Shown here piece by piece: positions 16,959 to 26,543 of a DNA stretch of 44,459 nucleotides (position 1 is the first letter of the stretch; each line of letters begins with the position of its first letter). The stretch is from the NCBI GenBank assembly GCA_937960715.1, contig CALGOO010000183.1, forward strand, positions 1-44,459. The letters run 5' to 3'. Made by a program: the position numbers and the translations under genes. The notes under the pieces are model-generated. The model was not told the origin of the DNA. It ran no database searches and saw only the letters and a program-made list of their open reading frames with translations. The stretch comes from an uncultured Candidatus Competibacteraceae bacterium. Its GTDB lineage: Bacteria; Pseudomonadota; Gammaproteobacteria; Competibacterales; Competibacteraceae.

Positions 16959-17884
16959 TGACGTTTCCCCCGTTCATGAAAACTCCAACCGCCGTGCATC
17001 CCTCGCCCTATCTGCTGCTGGTGCTGACCACCCTGTTCTGGTCCGGCAATTTCGTGCTGGGGCGGGCGGTGCATACCGTGTTCACCCCGTTCACCCTGTC
17101 GTTCTGGCGCTGGGCCGTGGCGCTGGCGATCCTGTTGCCGTTCGTGTGGGCGTCGCGGCGCGAACAGGGACCGCTCATCCGCCGGCACGGGCCGATCCTG
17201 CTGCTGCTCAGTATCCTCGGCGTGGTCAACTTCAACACCTTCGTCTACATCGGCCTGCAATCCACCACCGCCACCAACGCCCTCATCATGCTGTCGGTGA
17301 CGCCGGTGTTGATCGTGGCGTTGTCGTTCCTGCTGCTGCGCCAGACCGTGACCGGCTGGCAGGCGCTGGGGATTCTGATTTCGCTGGCGGGGGTGCTGGT
17401 GATCGTCGGCCGGGGCGAGGTGAGGGCATTACTGGCCCGCCAGTTCAATCCCGGCGATCTGTGGATTCTGGCGGCGGTGCTCAGCTGGGCGCTGTACTCG
17501 GTTTGCCTGCGCTGGCGGCCGGCCGAGCTTGAACCGCTGAATTTTCAGGCCGTAACCATGATCTTGGGGGTCATCATCCTGGCACCGTTGTACGGCTGGG
17601 ACTTGGCCCAGGGCCGCACCGTCGCCGTCAACACCGCCACCGTGGGCAGCATCTTGTATCTGGCCTTGTTTCCCTCAATTCTGGCCTACATCTTCTGGAA
17701 CCGGGCAGTAGCGGAACTGGGCGCCAACCGCACCGGCCAGTTCCTGCACCTGATGCCGGCGTTCGGGGCGGTACTGTCCATGGTCTTTCTCGGGGAACGA
17801 CTGTACGGCTTTCACGCCGCCGGCATCGCCCTCATCGCGCTGGGCATCTGGCTGGCGACGGTGCATGGCCGCAAGCCGGCCTGA
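16958..17884 (+). CDS. EamA/DMT-family transporter
   Basis: This 308-residue inner-membrane protein has about ten hydrophobic segments in two repeated EamA halves, the pattern of drug/metabolite transporters. The first half opens with LLLVLTTLFWSGNFVLGR and the second with DLWILAAVLSWALYSVCLRW; the C-terminal half has AELGANRTGQFLHLMPAFGA. Substrates in this family include amino acids and other metabolites and cannot be read from sequence. The start ATG shares a base with the kinase stop (TAATG), so it may be co-translated, although a functional link is unproven. It is convergent with glnD, and the two stop codons touch with no intergenic base. Confidence 0.9.
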   Translation: MTFPPFMKTPTAVHPSPYLLLVLTTLFWSGNFVLGRAVHTVFTPFTLSFWRWAVALAILLPFVWASRREQGPLIRRHGPILLLLSILGVVNFNTFVYIGLQSTTATNALIMLSVTPVLIVALSFLLLRQTVTGWQALGILISLAGVLVIVGRGEVRALLARQFNPGDLWILAAVLSWALYSVCLRWRPAELEPLNFQAVTMILGVIILAPLYGWDLAQGRTVAVNTATVGSILYLALFPSILAYIFWNRAVAELGANRTGQFLHLMPAFGAVLSMVFLGERLYGFHAAGIALIALGIWLATVHGRKPA

Positions 17885-20617
17885 TCAATCCTCGCCCGAA
17901 TCCAGTTGCCCGACCAGCGCCGCGCGCAGCGCCGCGTATTTTTGGGAATCGTTCAGTGGCCGATTCTCGCGGTCGGTGACGAAAAACACGTCCTCGACCT
18001 GAGCGCCGATCGTGGCGATCTTGGCGTTGTGCAACTGCACGCCGCACTCCATGAACGCCTGTCCGACCCGGCACAGCAGTCCGGGCCGGTCCCAGGACAC
18101 GAGTTCCACCACCGTGCGGCCGTTGGCTTCGTCCTCGCGAAACGATACCCAGGTCGGTATCTGGAACGCCCGCTGAATCCGCGAAATGTGCCGGCTGGGC
18201 AGGATCGGCGCGGCGTCCGGCTGACTCAGGGCGTGGCGCAGCGTGGCGATGATTTCCTTGATTCGCGCCCGGTCGTGGATCGGCGCGCCGGAATCCTCTT
18301 GCACCGTGAAACTGTCCAGGGCGTACCCGCGATGGCCGGTCAGGATGCGAGCGTCGAGGATCGTCAACCCCAGGTGGTCGAGGAGCGAAGTGATCAGTGC
18401 GAACAGATTGTCCTGATCGAGGGTGTAGATGAAGATTTCCGTGCCGCCCCGCCGCGGGTCGGCGCGGGCCAGGACCAGCGGTTGCTCGTTGTATCCTTTC
18501 TTGAGGATCGCGCGCGTGTGCCAGGCGATTTCGTCGATGGAATGGCGCAGGAAGTAGTCGTCGCCAAAGCCTTCCCAGACCCGATCGACGCGCGCCTCGT
18601 CGATCCTGGTCGCGAGCAGCCGTTGTCGGGCCTGGGTTTGCACCTCGCGAATGCGTTCTTCCTTGTCGATGGGGTTGTCCAGTCCCCGGCGCAACGCCCG
18701 GCGGGTGGCCTCGTACAACTGCCACAGCAACGAATCCCGCCAGGTGTTCCACAGCTTGGGATTGGTGCCTCGGATGTCGGCCACCGTCAGCAGATACAGA
18801 TAATCCAGGTGCATTTGATCGCCCATCCGTCGGGCGAAGTCGTGAATGACCGCCGGGTCGTGGATGTCTTTCTTCTGCGCGGTGAGCGACAAGGTCAGGT
18901 GATGGCGCACCAGCCAGGCGACCAGTCGGGTATCGAAGCTGCTCATGCCATGCCGTTGGCAGAACCGTTCGACATCGCCGGCGCCCAGTTCGGAGTGATC
19001 ACCACCGCGCCCCTTGGCGATGTCGTGATACAGGCCGGCGATGTACAGCAACTCCGGCTTGGGCAGTTGCTCCATGATCGTGCTGCAACGCGGCAATTCC
19101 TGGGCGAACTGGGGCAGGAAGAACCGCCGCAGGTTGCGCACCACGAACAGGATGTGCTGGTCCACGGTGTAAGCGTGGAACAGGTCGTATTGCATCCGGC
19201 CGACGATCTGGCCGAATTCCGGCAGATAGGCCGGCAGCACCCCGCAGGCGTTCATCAGCCGCAACTGCTGGGTCACGCCGTGAGGCTGGCGCAGGATTTC
19301 CATGAACAGGCTGCGCGGCCGCATGTCGTGGCGGAACTTGTCGTCGATCAACGGCAGATGTTCGCGGATCAGACGGACGGTGGCGGCGCGGATGCCCTTG
19401 AGTTCCGGGTGTTGCTGCAAGATCAGAAAGATTTCCAGCAGGGCGAACGGGTAGCGCAAAAATACGTTGGGCCGGGTGACTTCCAGATAGCCGCGCCGGA
19501 CCTGAAACCGGCGGCCGATCGGCGTCGGTTCGTCTGGATCGTCGGCCAGCAGGATCGCTTCCTCGAACAGTTGCAGCAACATCTCGTTGAGCTGGCCCAG
19601 GGCGTTGACCGTGCGGTAGTAGCGCTGCATGAACTGCTCGACCGCCAGATTGTGATTCTGGTCGCGATAACCCAGTTGTCGGGCGATGCGCCGTTGATGA
19701 TCGAACAGCAGATGGTCCTCGCGGCGACCGGTCAGGACGTGCAGGGCGAAACGAATCTGCCAGAGGAAGTCGCGGCACCCGATCAACTCCTCGTATTCGC
19801 GCGGACTGAGAAAACCGTGGCCGACCAGTTCGTCCAGGGTGTTGGCGCCGAAGTGGCGCTTGGCGACCCAGCCGATCATCTGCAAATCGCGCAAGCCGCC
19901 AGGGCCTTCCTTGATATTGGGCTCCAGGTTGAAGGCGGTTTCGTTGTACCGCTGGCAACGCTGCTGGCGCTCGCGCCGCTTGGATTCGAAGAAGGCGGCG
20001 TCCGGCCAGATGCGGTCGGGACCGGTGACGGCGCGCATCCGCTCGAACAGCGTCGTGGAGCCGGTGAGTCGCCGCGCCTCCATCAGGCTGGTGGCGACCG
20101 TGATGTCGGCGGCGCCCTCGTGGGCGCAGTCCTCGACCGTACGCACGCTGTGGCCGACGTCCAGGCCGATGTCCCACAGGAACGTCAGGAAGCTTTCCAG
20201 CCCGGCGCGGTGGGCGTCCAGGGCCCGATCGTCGAGCAGGATCATGATGTCCACGTCCGAACCGGGGTGCAGTTCGCCGCGACCGTAGCCGCCCACCGCC
20301 ACCAGCGCCAGGTCCGGCGCGTCCGCCTCGAAAAACCGCGACCAGGCTCGCAGTAGCAGCTCGTCCATCAACCGGGCGCGGGCCGACACCAACTCGTGGG
20401 CGGGAACGCCCTGCAGGAACAGCTCCTTGAACCGGGCGTCGCCGTCCTTGAGCCGGGCGCGGAACGGAGCGATGGGACTGGGGGCGGCGGCCAGTTCGCG
20501 CTCGAACGCCGCCGCGTCGAAGGGAACGATGGCGACTTCGTCCCAGCGTCGGTTTTCGACCGGCGGGGCGGGATCGGAAGCGAGGATCGTCTTGTCGGCG
20601 GAAGGTGCGTAAGACAT
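17885..20617 (-). CDS. glnD: Bifunctional [protein-PII] uridylyltransferase/uridylyl-removing enzyme
   Basis: GlnD senses glutamine and adds or removes UMP on PII proteins to control nitrogen assimilation. The 910-residue product has the full family architecture. The nucleotidyltransferase core is VAVGGYGRGELHPGSDVDIM near residue 110. A PII-UTase linker follows, then an HD domain with His531-Asp532 in GLYHDIAKGRGGDHSE. Two ACT domains lie at the C-terminus, the second starting near VELVSWDRPGLLCRVGQAF. The ATG at 20617 is preferred to an in-frame TTG three codons upstream. The gene lies 28 bases after map on the same strand, the usual gammaproteobacterial arrangement. Confidence 0.97.
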   Translation of the reverse strand: MSYAPSADKTILASDPAPPVENRRWDEVAIVPFDAAAFERELAAAPSPIAPFRARLKDGDARFKELFLQGVPAHELVSARARLMDELLLRAWSRFFEADAPDLALVAVGGYGRGELHPGSDVDIMILLDDRALDAHRAGLESFLTFLWDIGLDVGHSVRTVEDCAHEGAADITVATSLMEARRLTGSTTLFERMRAVTGPDRIWPDAAFFESKRRERQQRCQRYNETAFNLEPNIKEGPGGLRDLQMIGWVAKRHFGANTLDELVGHGFLSPREYEELIGCRDFLWQIRFALHVLTGRREDHLLFDHQRRIARQLGYRDQNHNLAVEQFMQRYYRTVNALGQLNEMLLQLFEEAILLADDPDEPTPIGRRFQVRRGYLEVTRPNVFLRYPFALLEIFLILQQHPELKGIRAATVRLIREHLPLIDDKFRHDMRPRSLFMEILRQPHGVTQQLRLMNACGVLPAYLPEFGQIVGRMQYDLFHAYTVDQHILFVVRNLRRFFLPQFAQELPRCSTIMEQLPKPELLYIAGLYHDIAKGRGGDHSELGAGDVERFCQRHGMSSFDTRLVAWLVRHHLTLSLTAQKKDIHDPAVIHDFARRMGDQMHLDYLYLLTVADIRGTNPKLWNTWRDSLLWQLYEATRRALRRGLDNPIDKEERIREVQTQARQRLLATRIDEARVDRVWEGFGDDYFLRHSIDEIAWHTRAILKKGYNEQPLVLARADPRRGGTEIFIYTLDQDNLFALITSLLDHLGLTILDARILTGHRGYALDSFTVQEDSGAPIHDRARIKEIIATLRHALSQPDAAPILPSRHISRIQRAFQIPTWVSFREDEANGRTVVELVSWDRPGLLCRVGQAFMECGVQLHNAKIATIGAQVEDVFFVTDRENRPLNDSQKYAALRAALVGQLDSGED

Positions 20618-20645
20618 GGATCTCAAAAAGGAGCGAGGTGAAAGT

Positions 20646-21440
20646 TCAGAGCGATTCGCCAGGGAGCAGCGTGAGGATTTCGTGACCGGTTTCGGTCACC
20701 AGAACGGTATGCTCCCACTGGGCTGAGATGCTGTGATCCTTGGTGACCACGGTCCAGCCGTCGGGCAGCAGTTTGACGTGGCGCTTGCCGGCGTTGATCA
20801 TCGGCTCGATGGTGAAGGTCATGCCCGGCGTCAGAAGAACGCCGTCGCCGGGTTTGCCGTAATGCAGGACCTGCGGGTCCTCGTGAAATTCCCGGCCGAT
20901 GCCGTGGCCGCAATATTCGCGCACCACCGAGCAATGCTGGGCCTCGGCGTGCTTTTGAATGGCGTGGCCGATGTCGCCGAGGCGGACGCCGGGCCGCACC
21001 ATGCGAATGCCGGCGCACAGGCATTCGTAGGCGACCTGGCTGACTCGCCGCGCGGCGATGGGCGGCGCGCCGATCGCGAACATCCGGCTGGTGTCGCCAT
21101 GGTAGCCGTCCTTGATCACGGTGATGTCGATGTTGAGCACGTCGCCTTTCTTCAGCGTCTTCGGACCGGGAACGCCGTGGCAAACCACCTGGTTGACCGA
21201 GGTGCAAATCGATTTGGGGAAGCCGCGATAATTGAGCGGGGCGGGAATCGCCCCTTGCGTGTTGACGATATGGTCGTGGCAGATCCGATCCAGTTCCTCG
21301 GTGGTGACGCCCTCGCGCACATGGGGTTCGATCATGCGCAACACCTCGGCGGCCAACCGGCCGGCCACCCGCATCTTTTCGATTTCTTCCGGCGTCTTGA
21401 GCGTGATGTTCAGCGATTTTTTGGGGGGCTTTTGAAACAT
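20646..21440 (-). CDS. map: Type I methionine aminopeptidase
   Basis: This enzyme removes the initiator methionine from new proteins. The start ATG at 21440 gives 264 residues, the same length as E. coli MetAP. The five metal ligands are visible in order: two aspartates in NIDITVIKDGYHGDTSRMF, histidine in GHGIGREFHE, and glutamates in FTIEPMI and QWEHTVLVT. An alternative ATG at 21470 would add ten residues. Neither start has a strong ribosome-binding site. The gene is divergent from rpsB across a 317-base region and precedes glnD in the same transcript. Confidence 0.97.
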   Translation of the reverse strand: MFQKPPKKSLNITLKTPEEIEKMRVAGRLAAEVLRMIEPHVREGVTTEELDRICHDHIVNTQGAIPAPLNYRGFPKSICTSVNQVVCHGVPGPKTLKKGDVLNIDITVIKDGYHGDTSRMFAIGAPPIAARRVSQVAYECLCAGIRMVRPGVRLGDIGHAIQKHAEAQHCSVVREYCGHGIGREFHEDPQVLHYGKPGDGVLLTPGMTFTIEPMINAGKRHVKLLPDGWTVVTKDHSISAQWEHTVLVTETGHEILTLLPGESL

Positions 21441-21533
21441 GTTCGGTTCGCGGAAACGGCTATGCAGCATGGGGGAAACGGCGGTTGGCGCGGTCGCCGG
21501 GAGTTGAGACAGCGCGTCGCGGGCGGCGTTCGT

Positions 21534-21563
21534 TTGGTTTTCCGAAGCGATCCATGTTATAAA
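21534..21563 (+). promoter_or_regulatory. Candidate sigma70 promoter of rpsB-tsf with GC-rich discriminator
   Basis: A -35-like TTGGTT (21534-21539) and a -10-like TATAAA (21558-21563) are separated by 18 bases. The bases just after the -10 are GCGCGCGC, a GC-rich discriminator typical of stringently controlled ribosomal promoters. The predicted transcript start is near 21570, giving a leader of about 190 bases. Confidence 0.5.
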
Positions 21564-21569
21564 GCGCGC

Positions 21570-21757
21570 GCTTTTTAGGCAAACCCTCGATTCGCCCGCT
21601 CGCGATGGCGGGCCGATTGAATCAACAACCAAGCAAGCGGCAGGCAAACCACTTCTCACATTCGCCGGCACGGGTGGCCGGGTGCCCGATAACACGGGTC
21701 GCCACCTGGGGCGGATGGAGGCCCAACCCCCCTCTCAGGTAAGGAGAACACTCGGCA
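21570..21757 (+). ncRNA. rpsB leader with conserved-looking stem (t44/S2-leader position)
   Basis: This untranslated leader lies between map and rpsB, where E. coli has the t44 (tff) RNA, thought to be part of the S2-regulated rpsB leader. A compound stem is visible. GGTGGC (21673-21678) pairs with GCCACC (21701-21706). Inside it, GCCCG (21684-21688) pairs with CGGGT (21695-21699) around the loop ATAACA. A good ribosome-binding site, AAGGAGA, precedes the rpsB ATG. The structure is seen directly; its identity with t44 rests on position and is not confirmed by a covariance search. Apart from the promoter just upstream, nothing else is seen in the map-rpsB gap. Confidence 0.5.
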
Positions 21758-22513
21758 ATGGCGACCGTTTCCATGCGCCAGATGCTGGAGGCCGGCGTGC
21801 ACTTTGGCCACCAGACCCGTTACTGGAATCCCAAGATGGCCCCGTATATCTTCGGGGCGCGCAGCAAGATCCACATCGTCAACCTGGAAAAAACCCTGCC
21901 AATGTATCTGGAGGCGCTGAATTTCGCCGGCCGGATGGCTTCGCAGGGCGGCAAAATTCTGTTGGTGGGGACCAAGCGCTCGGCCCGCGAAGCGACCGCC
22001 GAAGCGGCGTTGCGCTGCGGCATGCCTTATGTCAATCACCGCTGGCTGGGCGGAATGCTCACCAACTTCAAGACCGTCCGCCAGTCGATCAAACGGCTCA
22101 AGGACCTGGACCTGATGGCGCAGGACGGCACCTTCGACCGCCTGGCCAAGAAGGAAGTCATCGGTCTGCGCCGCGAGATGGACAAACTGGAGCGCAGCCT
22201 GGGCGGCATCAAGGACATGGCCAGTCTGCCGGACGCGCTGTTCGTGATCGACGTCGGCCACGAGCGCATCGCGGTGCAGGAAGCCAACAAGCTGGGCATT
22301 CCGGTGGTTGGAGTGGTGGACACCAACAACTCGCCGGACGGTATCAACTACCTCATTCCCGGCAACGACGACGCGATCCGCGCGATCCAACTCTACGTCG
22401 GCGGTTTGGCCGAGGCGGTGTTGGAAGGTCGCGCCGTGCTGACCGTGGGCCGCGCCGAGGAAGAGTTCATCGAAATTCCGGAGGAAACGCTGCTGGCGAG
22501 CGGCGGCGTCTGA
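21758..22513 (+). CDS. rpsB: 30S ribosomal protein S2
   Basis: This is the 251-residue small-subunit protein S2. The family N-terminus is plain ([19 protein letters not shown], then [20 protein letters not shown]), as are [29 protein letters not shown] and [20 protein letters not shown]. The length is close to E. coli S2 (241). It is first in the long cluster with tsf, pyrH and frr. A terminator-like hairpin follows it, so tsf expression may be reduced relative to S2. Confidence 0.99.
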   Translation: MATVSMRQMLEAGVHFGHQTRYWNPKMAPYIFGARSKIHIVNLEKTLPMYLEALNFAGRMASQGGKILLVGTKRSAREATAEAALRCGMPYVNHRWLGGMLTNFKTVRQSIKRLKDLDLMAQDGTFDRLAKKEVIGLRREMDKLERSLGGIKDMASLPDALFVIDVGHERIAVQEANKLGIPVVGVVDTNNSPDGINYLIPGNDDAIRAIQLYVGGLAEAVLEGRAVLTVGRAEEEFIEIPEETLLASGGV

Positions 22514-22539
22514 GTCCCGCGACCGGGCATGGTCCGACA

Positions 22540-22571
22540 GGCTCGCGCGCGTTTGGCCCGCGAGCCTTTTT
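22540..22571 (+). terminator. Rho-independent terminator/attenuator between rpsB and tsf
   Basis: GGCTCGCG (22540-22547) and CGCGAGCC (22559-22566) form a perfect 8-bp GC-rich stem with an 11-base loop. TTTTT follows at 22567-22571. Because tsf lies 79 bases further on the same strand with no obvious promoter, this is likely a partial terminator, comparable to the known attenuation between rpsB and tsf in E. coli. Confidence 0.75.
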
Positions 22572-22649
22572 GATGGGGTTGACCACGACCCCCCTTCCGA
22601 TTTCAAGCACGTTTTGAATTGAATTCGCTTTTTTCAGAGGTAAACAAGC

Positions 22650-23534
22650 ATGGCGGACATCACGGCGGCTCTGGTCAAGGAACTGCGCGAGCGCACGGGT
22701 TCGGGAATGATGGAGTGCAAGAGAGCCCTGCAGGAAACCGGGGGCGACATCGAGGCGGCGGTCGAACTGATGCGCAAGGCCGGCCAGGCCAAAGCCGACA
22801 AGAAGGCCAGCCGCGTCGCCGCCGAGGGTCTGATCGTTCTTCGGCAGGCGGCCGGGGCGGTGGCCATGGCCGAGGTCAACTGCGAAACCGACTTCGTCAC
22901 CAAGAACGACGATTTCCGGACCTTCGCCGCCGAGGTCGCCGATACGGTACTGCGCGAGGGTCCCACCGATCTGGACGCGCTGTTGGCGGCGACCATGGCC
23001 AACGGCCAGAGCGTCGAACAGAACCGGCGCGACTGCATCGCCCGGATCGGCGAGAACATCAACGTCCGGCGCGGGGCTCGGCTGACGTCCTCGACCGGCG
23101 TGCTGGGCAGCTACCTGCATGGAACCCGGATCGGCGTGCTGGTGGAACTGGAGGGCGGCGACGCCGACCTGGCCAAGGACATCGCCATGCACATCGCCGC
23201 CAGTCGACCACTGTGCGTCAGCGCCGATCAGGTGCCCGCCGAGTCGATCGCCAAGGAAAAGGAAATCTACGCGGCCCGGGCAGTGGCCGAGGGCAAACCG
23301 GCCGGGATGATCGACAAGATCGCCGAGGGACGGTTGCGCAAGTATTTCGAGGAGGTGACCCTGCTGGGCCAGCCCTTCGTCAAGGATCCCGAACAGAGCG
23401 TGGAACAACTGCTCAAGTCCCGCAAGGCGCGCGTGGTTCGGTTCGAGCGTTTCGAGTTGGGCGAAGGCATCGCGAAGAAATCCAGCGATTTCGCCGCCGA
23501 GGTGGCGGCGGCGCGCGGCGACGGCGACGACTAG
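22650..23534 (+). CDS. tsf: Elongation factor Ts
   Basis: EF-Ts is the guanine-nucleotide exchange factor for EF-Tu. The 294-residue protein begins with the UBA-like domain ([20 protein letters not shown]), followed by the conserved core [15 protein letters not shown] and the C-terminal [18 protein letters not shown]. An AGAGGT ribosome-binding site lies upstream of the ATG at 22650. Its order after rpsB is the universal bacterial arrangement. Confidence 0.99.
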   Translation: MADITAALVKELRERTGSGMMECKRALQETGGDIEAAVELMRKAGQAKADKKASRVAAEGLIVLRQAAGAVAMAEVNCETDFVTKNDDFRTFAAEVADTVLREGPTDLDALLAATMANGQSVEQNRRDCIARIGENINVRRGARLTSSTGVLGSYLHGTRIGVLVELEGGDADLAKDIAMHIAASRPLCVSADQVPAESIAKEKEIYAARAVAEGKPAGMIDKIAEGRLRKYFEEVTLLGQPFVKDPEQSVEQLLKSRKARVVRFERFELGEGIAKKSSDFAAEVAAARGDGDD

Positions 23535-23573
23535 TCCCGAACCCGCCTCGAACCCGCGGTCGCGGCGCTGTCA

Positions 23574-23602
23574 CTGACGCCGGGATCGCGATCAGGTACA
23601 AT
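23574..23602 (+). promoter_or_regulatory. Candidate promoter of pyrH
   Basis: CTGACG (23574-23579) and TACAAT (23597-23602) are separated by 17 bases, a good sigma70 match. They lie in the 98-base gap between tsf and pyrH, about 31 bases before the pyrH start. Confidence 0.5.
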
Positions 23603-23632
23603 CCGCCCGTTTTCGACCACCCAGGCAACGCC

Positions 23633-24364
23633 ATGTCCACACGGGATTCCAAACCGGCCTTCAAACGCATTCTCCTCAAGCTCAGCGGCGAGGCCCTGAT
23701 GGGGAACGGGGAGTTTGGCGTCGATACGGAGGTGCTGGCTCGGATCGCGAGCGAGGTGCTGGAGTTATGTCGCCTGGGGGTGGAAGTGGGCATGGTGATC
23801 GGCGGCGGCAATCTGTTCCGGGGCGCGGGGCTGGCCCAGGCCGGGATGGACCGAGCGACCGCCGACCACATGGGGATGCTGGCCACGGTGATGAACTCCC
23901 TGGCGATGCAGGACACCCTGGAGCGACTGGGCGTGTTCACCCGGGTGATGTCGGCCATCCGCATCAACCAGGTGTGCGAGGATTACATCCGCCGCCGCGC
24001 CATTCGCCATCTGGAAAAGGGCCGGGTGGTGATCTTCGCCGCCGGCACCGGCAACCCGTTTTTCACCACCGATTCCGCCGCCAGCCTGCGGGCGCTTGAA
24101 ATCAACGCCGAGGTGATGCTCAAGGGCACCAAGGTGGACGGCGTTTATTCGGCGGACCCGGTCAAGGACGCCGGCGCGGTGCGCTACGAGCGGATCACCT
24201 ACGACGAGGCGCTGGCGCGCAAGCTGGGCGTGATGGACGCCACGGCCATCGTCATGTGTCGCGAGCACGATTTGCCGCTGAAGGTTTTCAACATCAATCG
24301 CCATGGCGACCTGGTGCGGATCGTGCGTGGCGAGAACGTGGGCACCACCGTGGTGCGGGAATGA
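23633..24364 (+). CDS. pyrH: UMP kinase
   Basis: This bacterial-type uridylate kinase converts UMP to UDP. The product from the ATG at 23633 is 243 residues, the usual length, and begins with [20 protein letters not shown]. The amino-acid-kinase motifs [31 protein letters not shown] text ([20 protein letters not shown]) and [14 protein letters not shown] are present. Four bases separate its stop from frr. Upstream in-frame open sequence is out of register with the protein and belongs to tsf in another frame. Confidence 0.98.
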   Translation: MSTRDSKPAFKRILLKLSGEALMGNGEFGVDTEVLARIASEVLELCRLGVEVGMVIGGGNLFRGAGLAQAGMDRATADHMGMLATVMNSLAMQDTLERLGVFTRVMSAIRINQVCEDYIRRRAIRHLEKGRVVIFAAGTGNPFFTTDSAASLRALEINAEVMLKGTKVDGVYSADPVKDAGAVRYERITYDEALARKLGVMDATAIVMCREHDLPLKVFNINRHGDLVRIVRGENVGTTVVRE

Positions 24365-24368
24365 CGAC

Positions 24369-24926
24369 ATGATCGACCCTCTCAAAAAAGAAACCGCCGC
24401 CCGCATGGCGAAGAGCGTGGACAGTCTGAAGCAGGCGCTGACCAAGTTGCGCACCGGCCGCGCCCACGCCAGCCTGCTCGATCACGTTACGGTCAGTTAC
24501 TACGGCAACGAGACACCGCTCAATCAGGTGGCGTCGGTCGCGGTGGCCGACGCCCGCACCCTGCTGGTCACGCCCTGGGAAAGGAACATGGTCGGACCCA
24601 TCGAAAAAGCGATCCTGAAGTCCGATTTGGGCCTGAATCCAGCCTCCGCCGGGACGACCCTCCGGGTGCCGCTGCCACCGCTGACCGAGGAGCGGCGTCG
24701 CGATCTGGTCAAGGTGGTGCGGCGCGAGGGCGAGGAAGCGAAGGTCGCGATCCGCAACATCCGCCGCGACGCCAACAATCAGCTCAAGACCCTGCTCAAG
24801 GATAAGAAGATCCCCGAGGACGTCGAGCGCCAGACCCAGGACGAGATTCAAAAACTCACCGACCGGCATATCCAGGACGTGGACAAGACGCTGGCGGCCA
24901 AGGAAGCCGAGCTGATGGAAATCTGA
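24369..24926 (+). CDS. frr: Ribosome recycling factor
   Basis: RRF splits post-termination ribosomes together with EF-G. The 185-residue length is exact for the family, and the motifs [34 protein letters not shown] and [15 protein letters not shown] are conserved. The ATG at 24369 is 5 bases after the pyrH stop, so translation is probably coupled. The order pyrH-frr is standard. Confidence 0.99.
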   Translation: MIDPLKKETAARMAKSVDSLKQALTKLRTGRAHASLLDHVTVSYYGNETPLNQVASVAVADARTLLVTPWERNMVGPIEKAILKSDLGLNPASAGTTLRVPLPPLTEERRRDLVKVVRREGEEAKVAIRNIRRDANNQLKTLLKDKKIPEDVERQTQDEIQKLTDRHIQDVDKTLAAKEAELMEI

Positions 24927-24979
24927 AGCACCGGCCTAGAACCCCATCGCAATGGCAATTTGGCCAGGGAGCCTTCAGG

Positions 24980-25741
24980 GTGACGTTTGACGTTTGCGCC
25001 ACGTCGCCGTGCGCGCTGTTGCCCCGACACGTGGCCATCGTCATGGACGGCAACGGGCGCTGGGCGCAGCAGCGTTCCCTGACCCGCACGGCTGGCCACC
25101 GGGAAGGCGCCAAGGCGGTGCGGCGGATCGTCAAGGCGTGCAGCGAGCGCGGCATCGAGGTGCTGACCCTGTTCGCCTTCAGTAGCGAGAACTGGCGGCG
25201 GCCGCGGCCGGAAGTCGAGTTGCTGATGAACCTGTTCCTGACCACCCTGCGCCGCGAGATTCGCCGCCTGGACGTGGCCAACGTCCGCTTGCGCTTCATC
25301 GGCGACCGGAGCGCCTTTGCCGCGACCTTGCAGGAATACATCGCCCAGGCCGAGCAGCGAACCGCCGCGAACACCGGCCTGACCCTGGTCATCGCCGCCA
25401 ACTACGGCGGGCGCTGGGACATTGCCCAGGCCAGCCGGCGCGTGGCCGAGGCGGCGGCGACGGGCCGGGTGCGGCCGGGCGACGTGACCGTCGACCTGGT
25501 GCATCGCCATACCTGCCTGGCCGATTTGCCGGAGCCGGATTTGTTCATCCGCACCGGCGGCGAGCAGCGGATCAGCAATTTCCTGCTCTGGCAGTTGGCG
25601 TACACCGAGCTGTACTTCACCGACCGGTTGTGGCCGGACTTCGACGACAAGGCCCTGGACGCCGCCTGCGCCGCGTTCGCCAGCCGGCAGCGACGATTCG
25701 GCCAGACCAGCGAACAGGTTGCCGGAGTCGCCGATGCTTAA
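24980..25741 (+). CDS. uppS: Undecaprenyl diphosphate synthase
   Basis: UppS makes the C55 lipid carrier for peptidoglycan and O-antigen by adding isopentenyl units to farnesyl diphosphate. The 253-residue product carries HVAIVMDGNGRWA (catalytic Asp), FAFSSENWRRP and the C-terminal IRTGGEQRISNFLLWQ block. The GTG start at 24980 follows AGGGAG about 9 bases upstream. Its end overlaps cdsA by 8 bases. Confidence 0.98.
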   Translation: MTFDVCATSPCALLPRHVAIVMDGNGRWAQQRSLTRTAGHREGAKAVRRIVKACSERGIEVLTLFAFSSENWRRPRPEVELLMNLFLTTLRREIRRLDVANVRLRFIGDRSAFAATLQEYIAQAEQRTAANTGLTLVIAANYGGRWDIAQASRRVAEAAATGRVRPGDVTVDLVHRHTCLADLPEPDLFIRTGGEQRISNFLLWQLAYTELYFTDRLWPDFDDKALDAACAAFASRQRRFGQTSEQVAGVADA

Positions 25742-26543
25742 GCAACGCGTGATCACCGCCTGCGTGCTGGCCCTGATCGCTCTGTGGGTGGTGTTGAAAC
25801 TGCCGGCTGTCGGTTTTGGCGCGGTGCTGCTGGTGGTCCTGTTGCTGTGCGCCTGGGAGTGGGCCGACCTGGCCGGTTTGACGCAACCGCGCGACCGCTG
25901 GCTGTACGGCGGTCTGGTGCTAGCCCTGACCCTGGCGGTCTGGCCGTTGACGGGACGGGCGGCCTTCATGACCGGCCTGATGGTTTTGGCGTTCGTCGCC
26001 TGGTGCGGCGTTCTGGTCTGGTTGTGGCGTTACGCCGAGCGACCGGAACGCCAGGACCGTCCCCGCGTGGTCGGCGCGGCCGGCGTGGCGGCGCTGGCGG
26101 CGGCCTGGGCGGCGCTGATGGGTTTGCGCAACGAATTCGGTCCGGGTCATGTGCTGTTCCTGCTGATGCTGATCTGGGTCGCCGACATCGGCGCCTACTT
26201 CGCCGGCCGTCGCTGGGGACGACGCAAGCTGGCGCCGACCATCAGCCCCGGTAAAACCTGGGAAGGGGTCTGGGGCGCGGCGGCGGCGACCCTGCTCTTC
26301 GCCCTGATCGGCGCGGCGGTGCTGGGCGTAGGTTCGCGCTGGCCTGGATTCGTGGTGGTCTGCATGGTCACGGTCGGTTTTTCCATCGTCGGAGATCTGT
26401 TCGAAAGCATGCTGAAGCGGCAGCGTGGGGTGAAGGACAGCGGTTCGCTGTTGCCGGGTCACGGCGGCGCGCTGGATCGACTGGACAGCCTGATCGCCGC
26501 CGCGCCGGTGTTTCTGCTGGGCTGGCATGGGCTGGCGGGATGA
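25734..26543 (+). CDS. cdsA: Phosphatidate cytidylyltransferase
   Basis: CdsA makes CDP-diacylglycerol from phosphatidate and CTP at the inner membrane. The 269-residue protein has multiple hydrophobic helices and the family signature near the end ([20 protein letters not shown]). The ATG at 25734 is inside the uppS 3' end and is preceded by GGAG at 25724-25727. The product feeds PgpA's pathway and phosphatidylethanolamine synthesis. Its stop overlaps dxr as ATGA. Confidence 0.97.
   Translation: MLKQRVITACVLALIALWVVLKLPAVGFGAVLLVVLLLCAWEWADLAGLTQPRDRWLYGGLVLALTLAVWPLTGRAAFMTGLMVLAFVAWCGVLVWLWRYAERPERQDRPRVVGAAGVAALAAAWAALMGLRNEFGPGHVLFLLMLIWVADIGAYFAGRRWGRRKLAPTISPGKTWEGVWGAAAATLLFALIGAAVLGVGSRWPGFVVVCMVTVGFSIVGDLFESMLKRQRGVKDSGSLLPGHGGALDRLDSLIAAAPVFLLGWHGLAG

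Noticed and set aside
17906..20356. An 816-codon plus-strand open frame opposite glnD
   Set aside because: The minus strand encodes a full-length GlnD with all domains; the opposite frame shows no recognisable motif.
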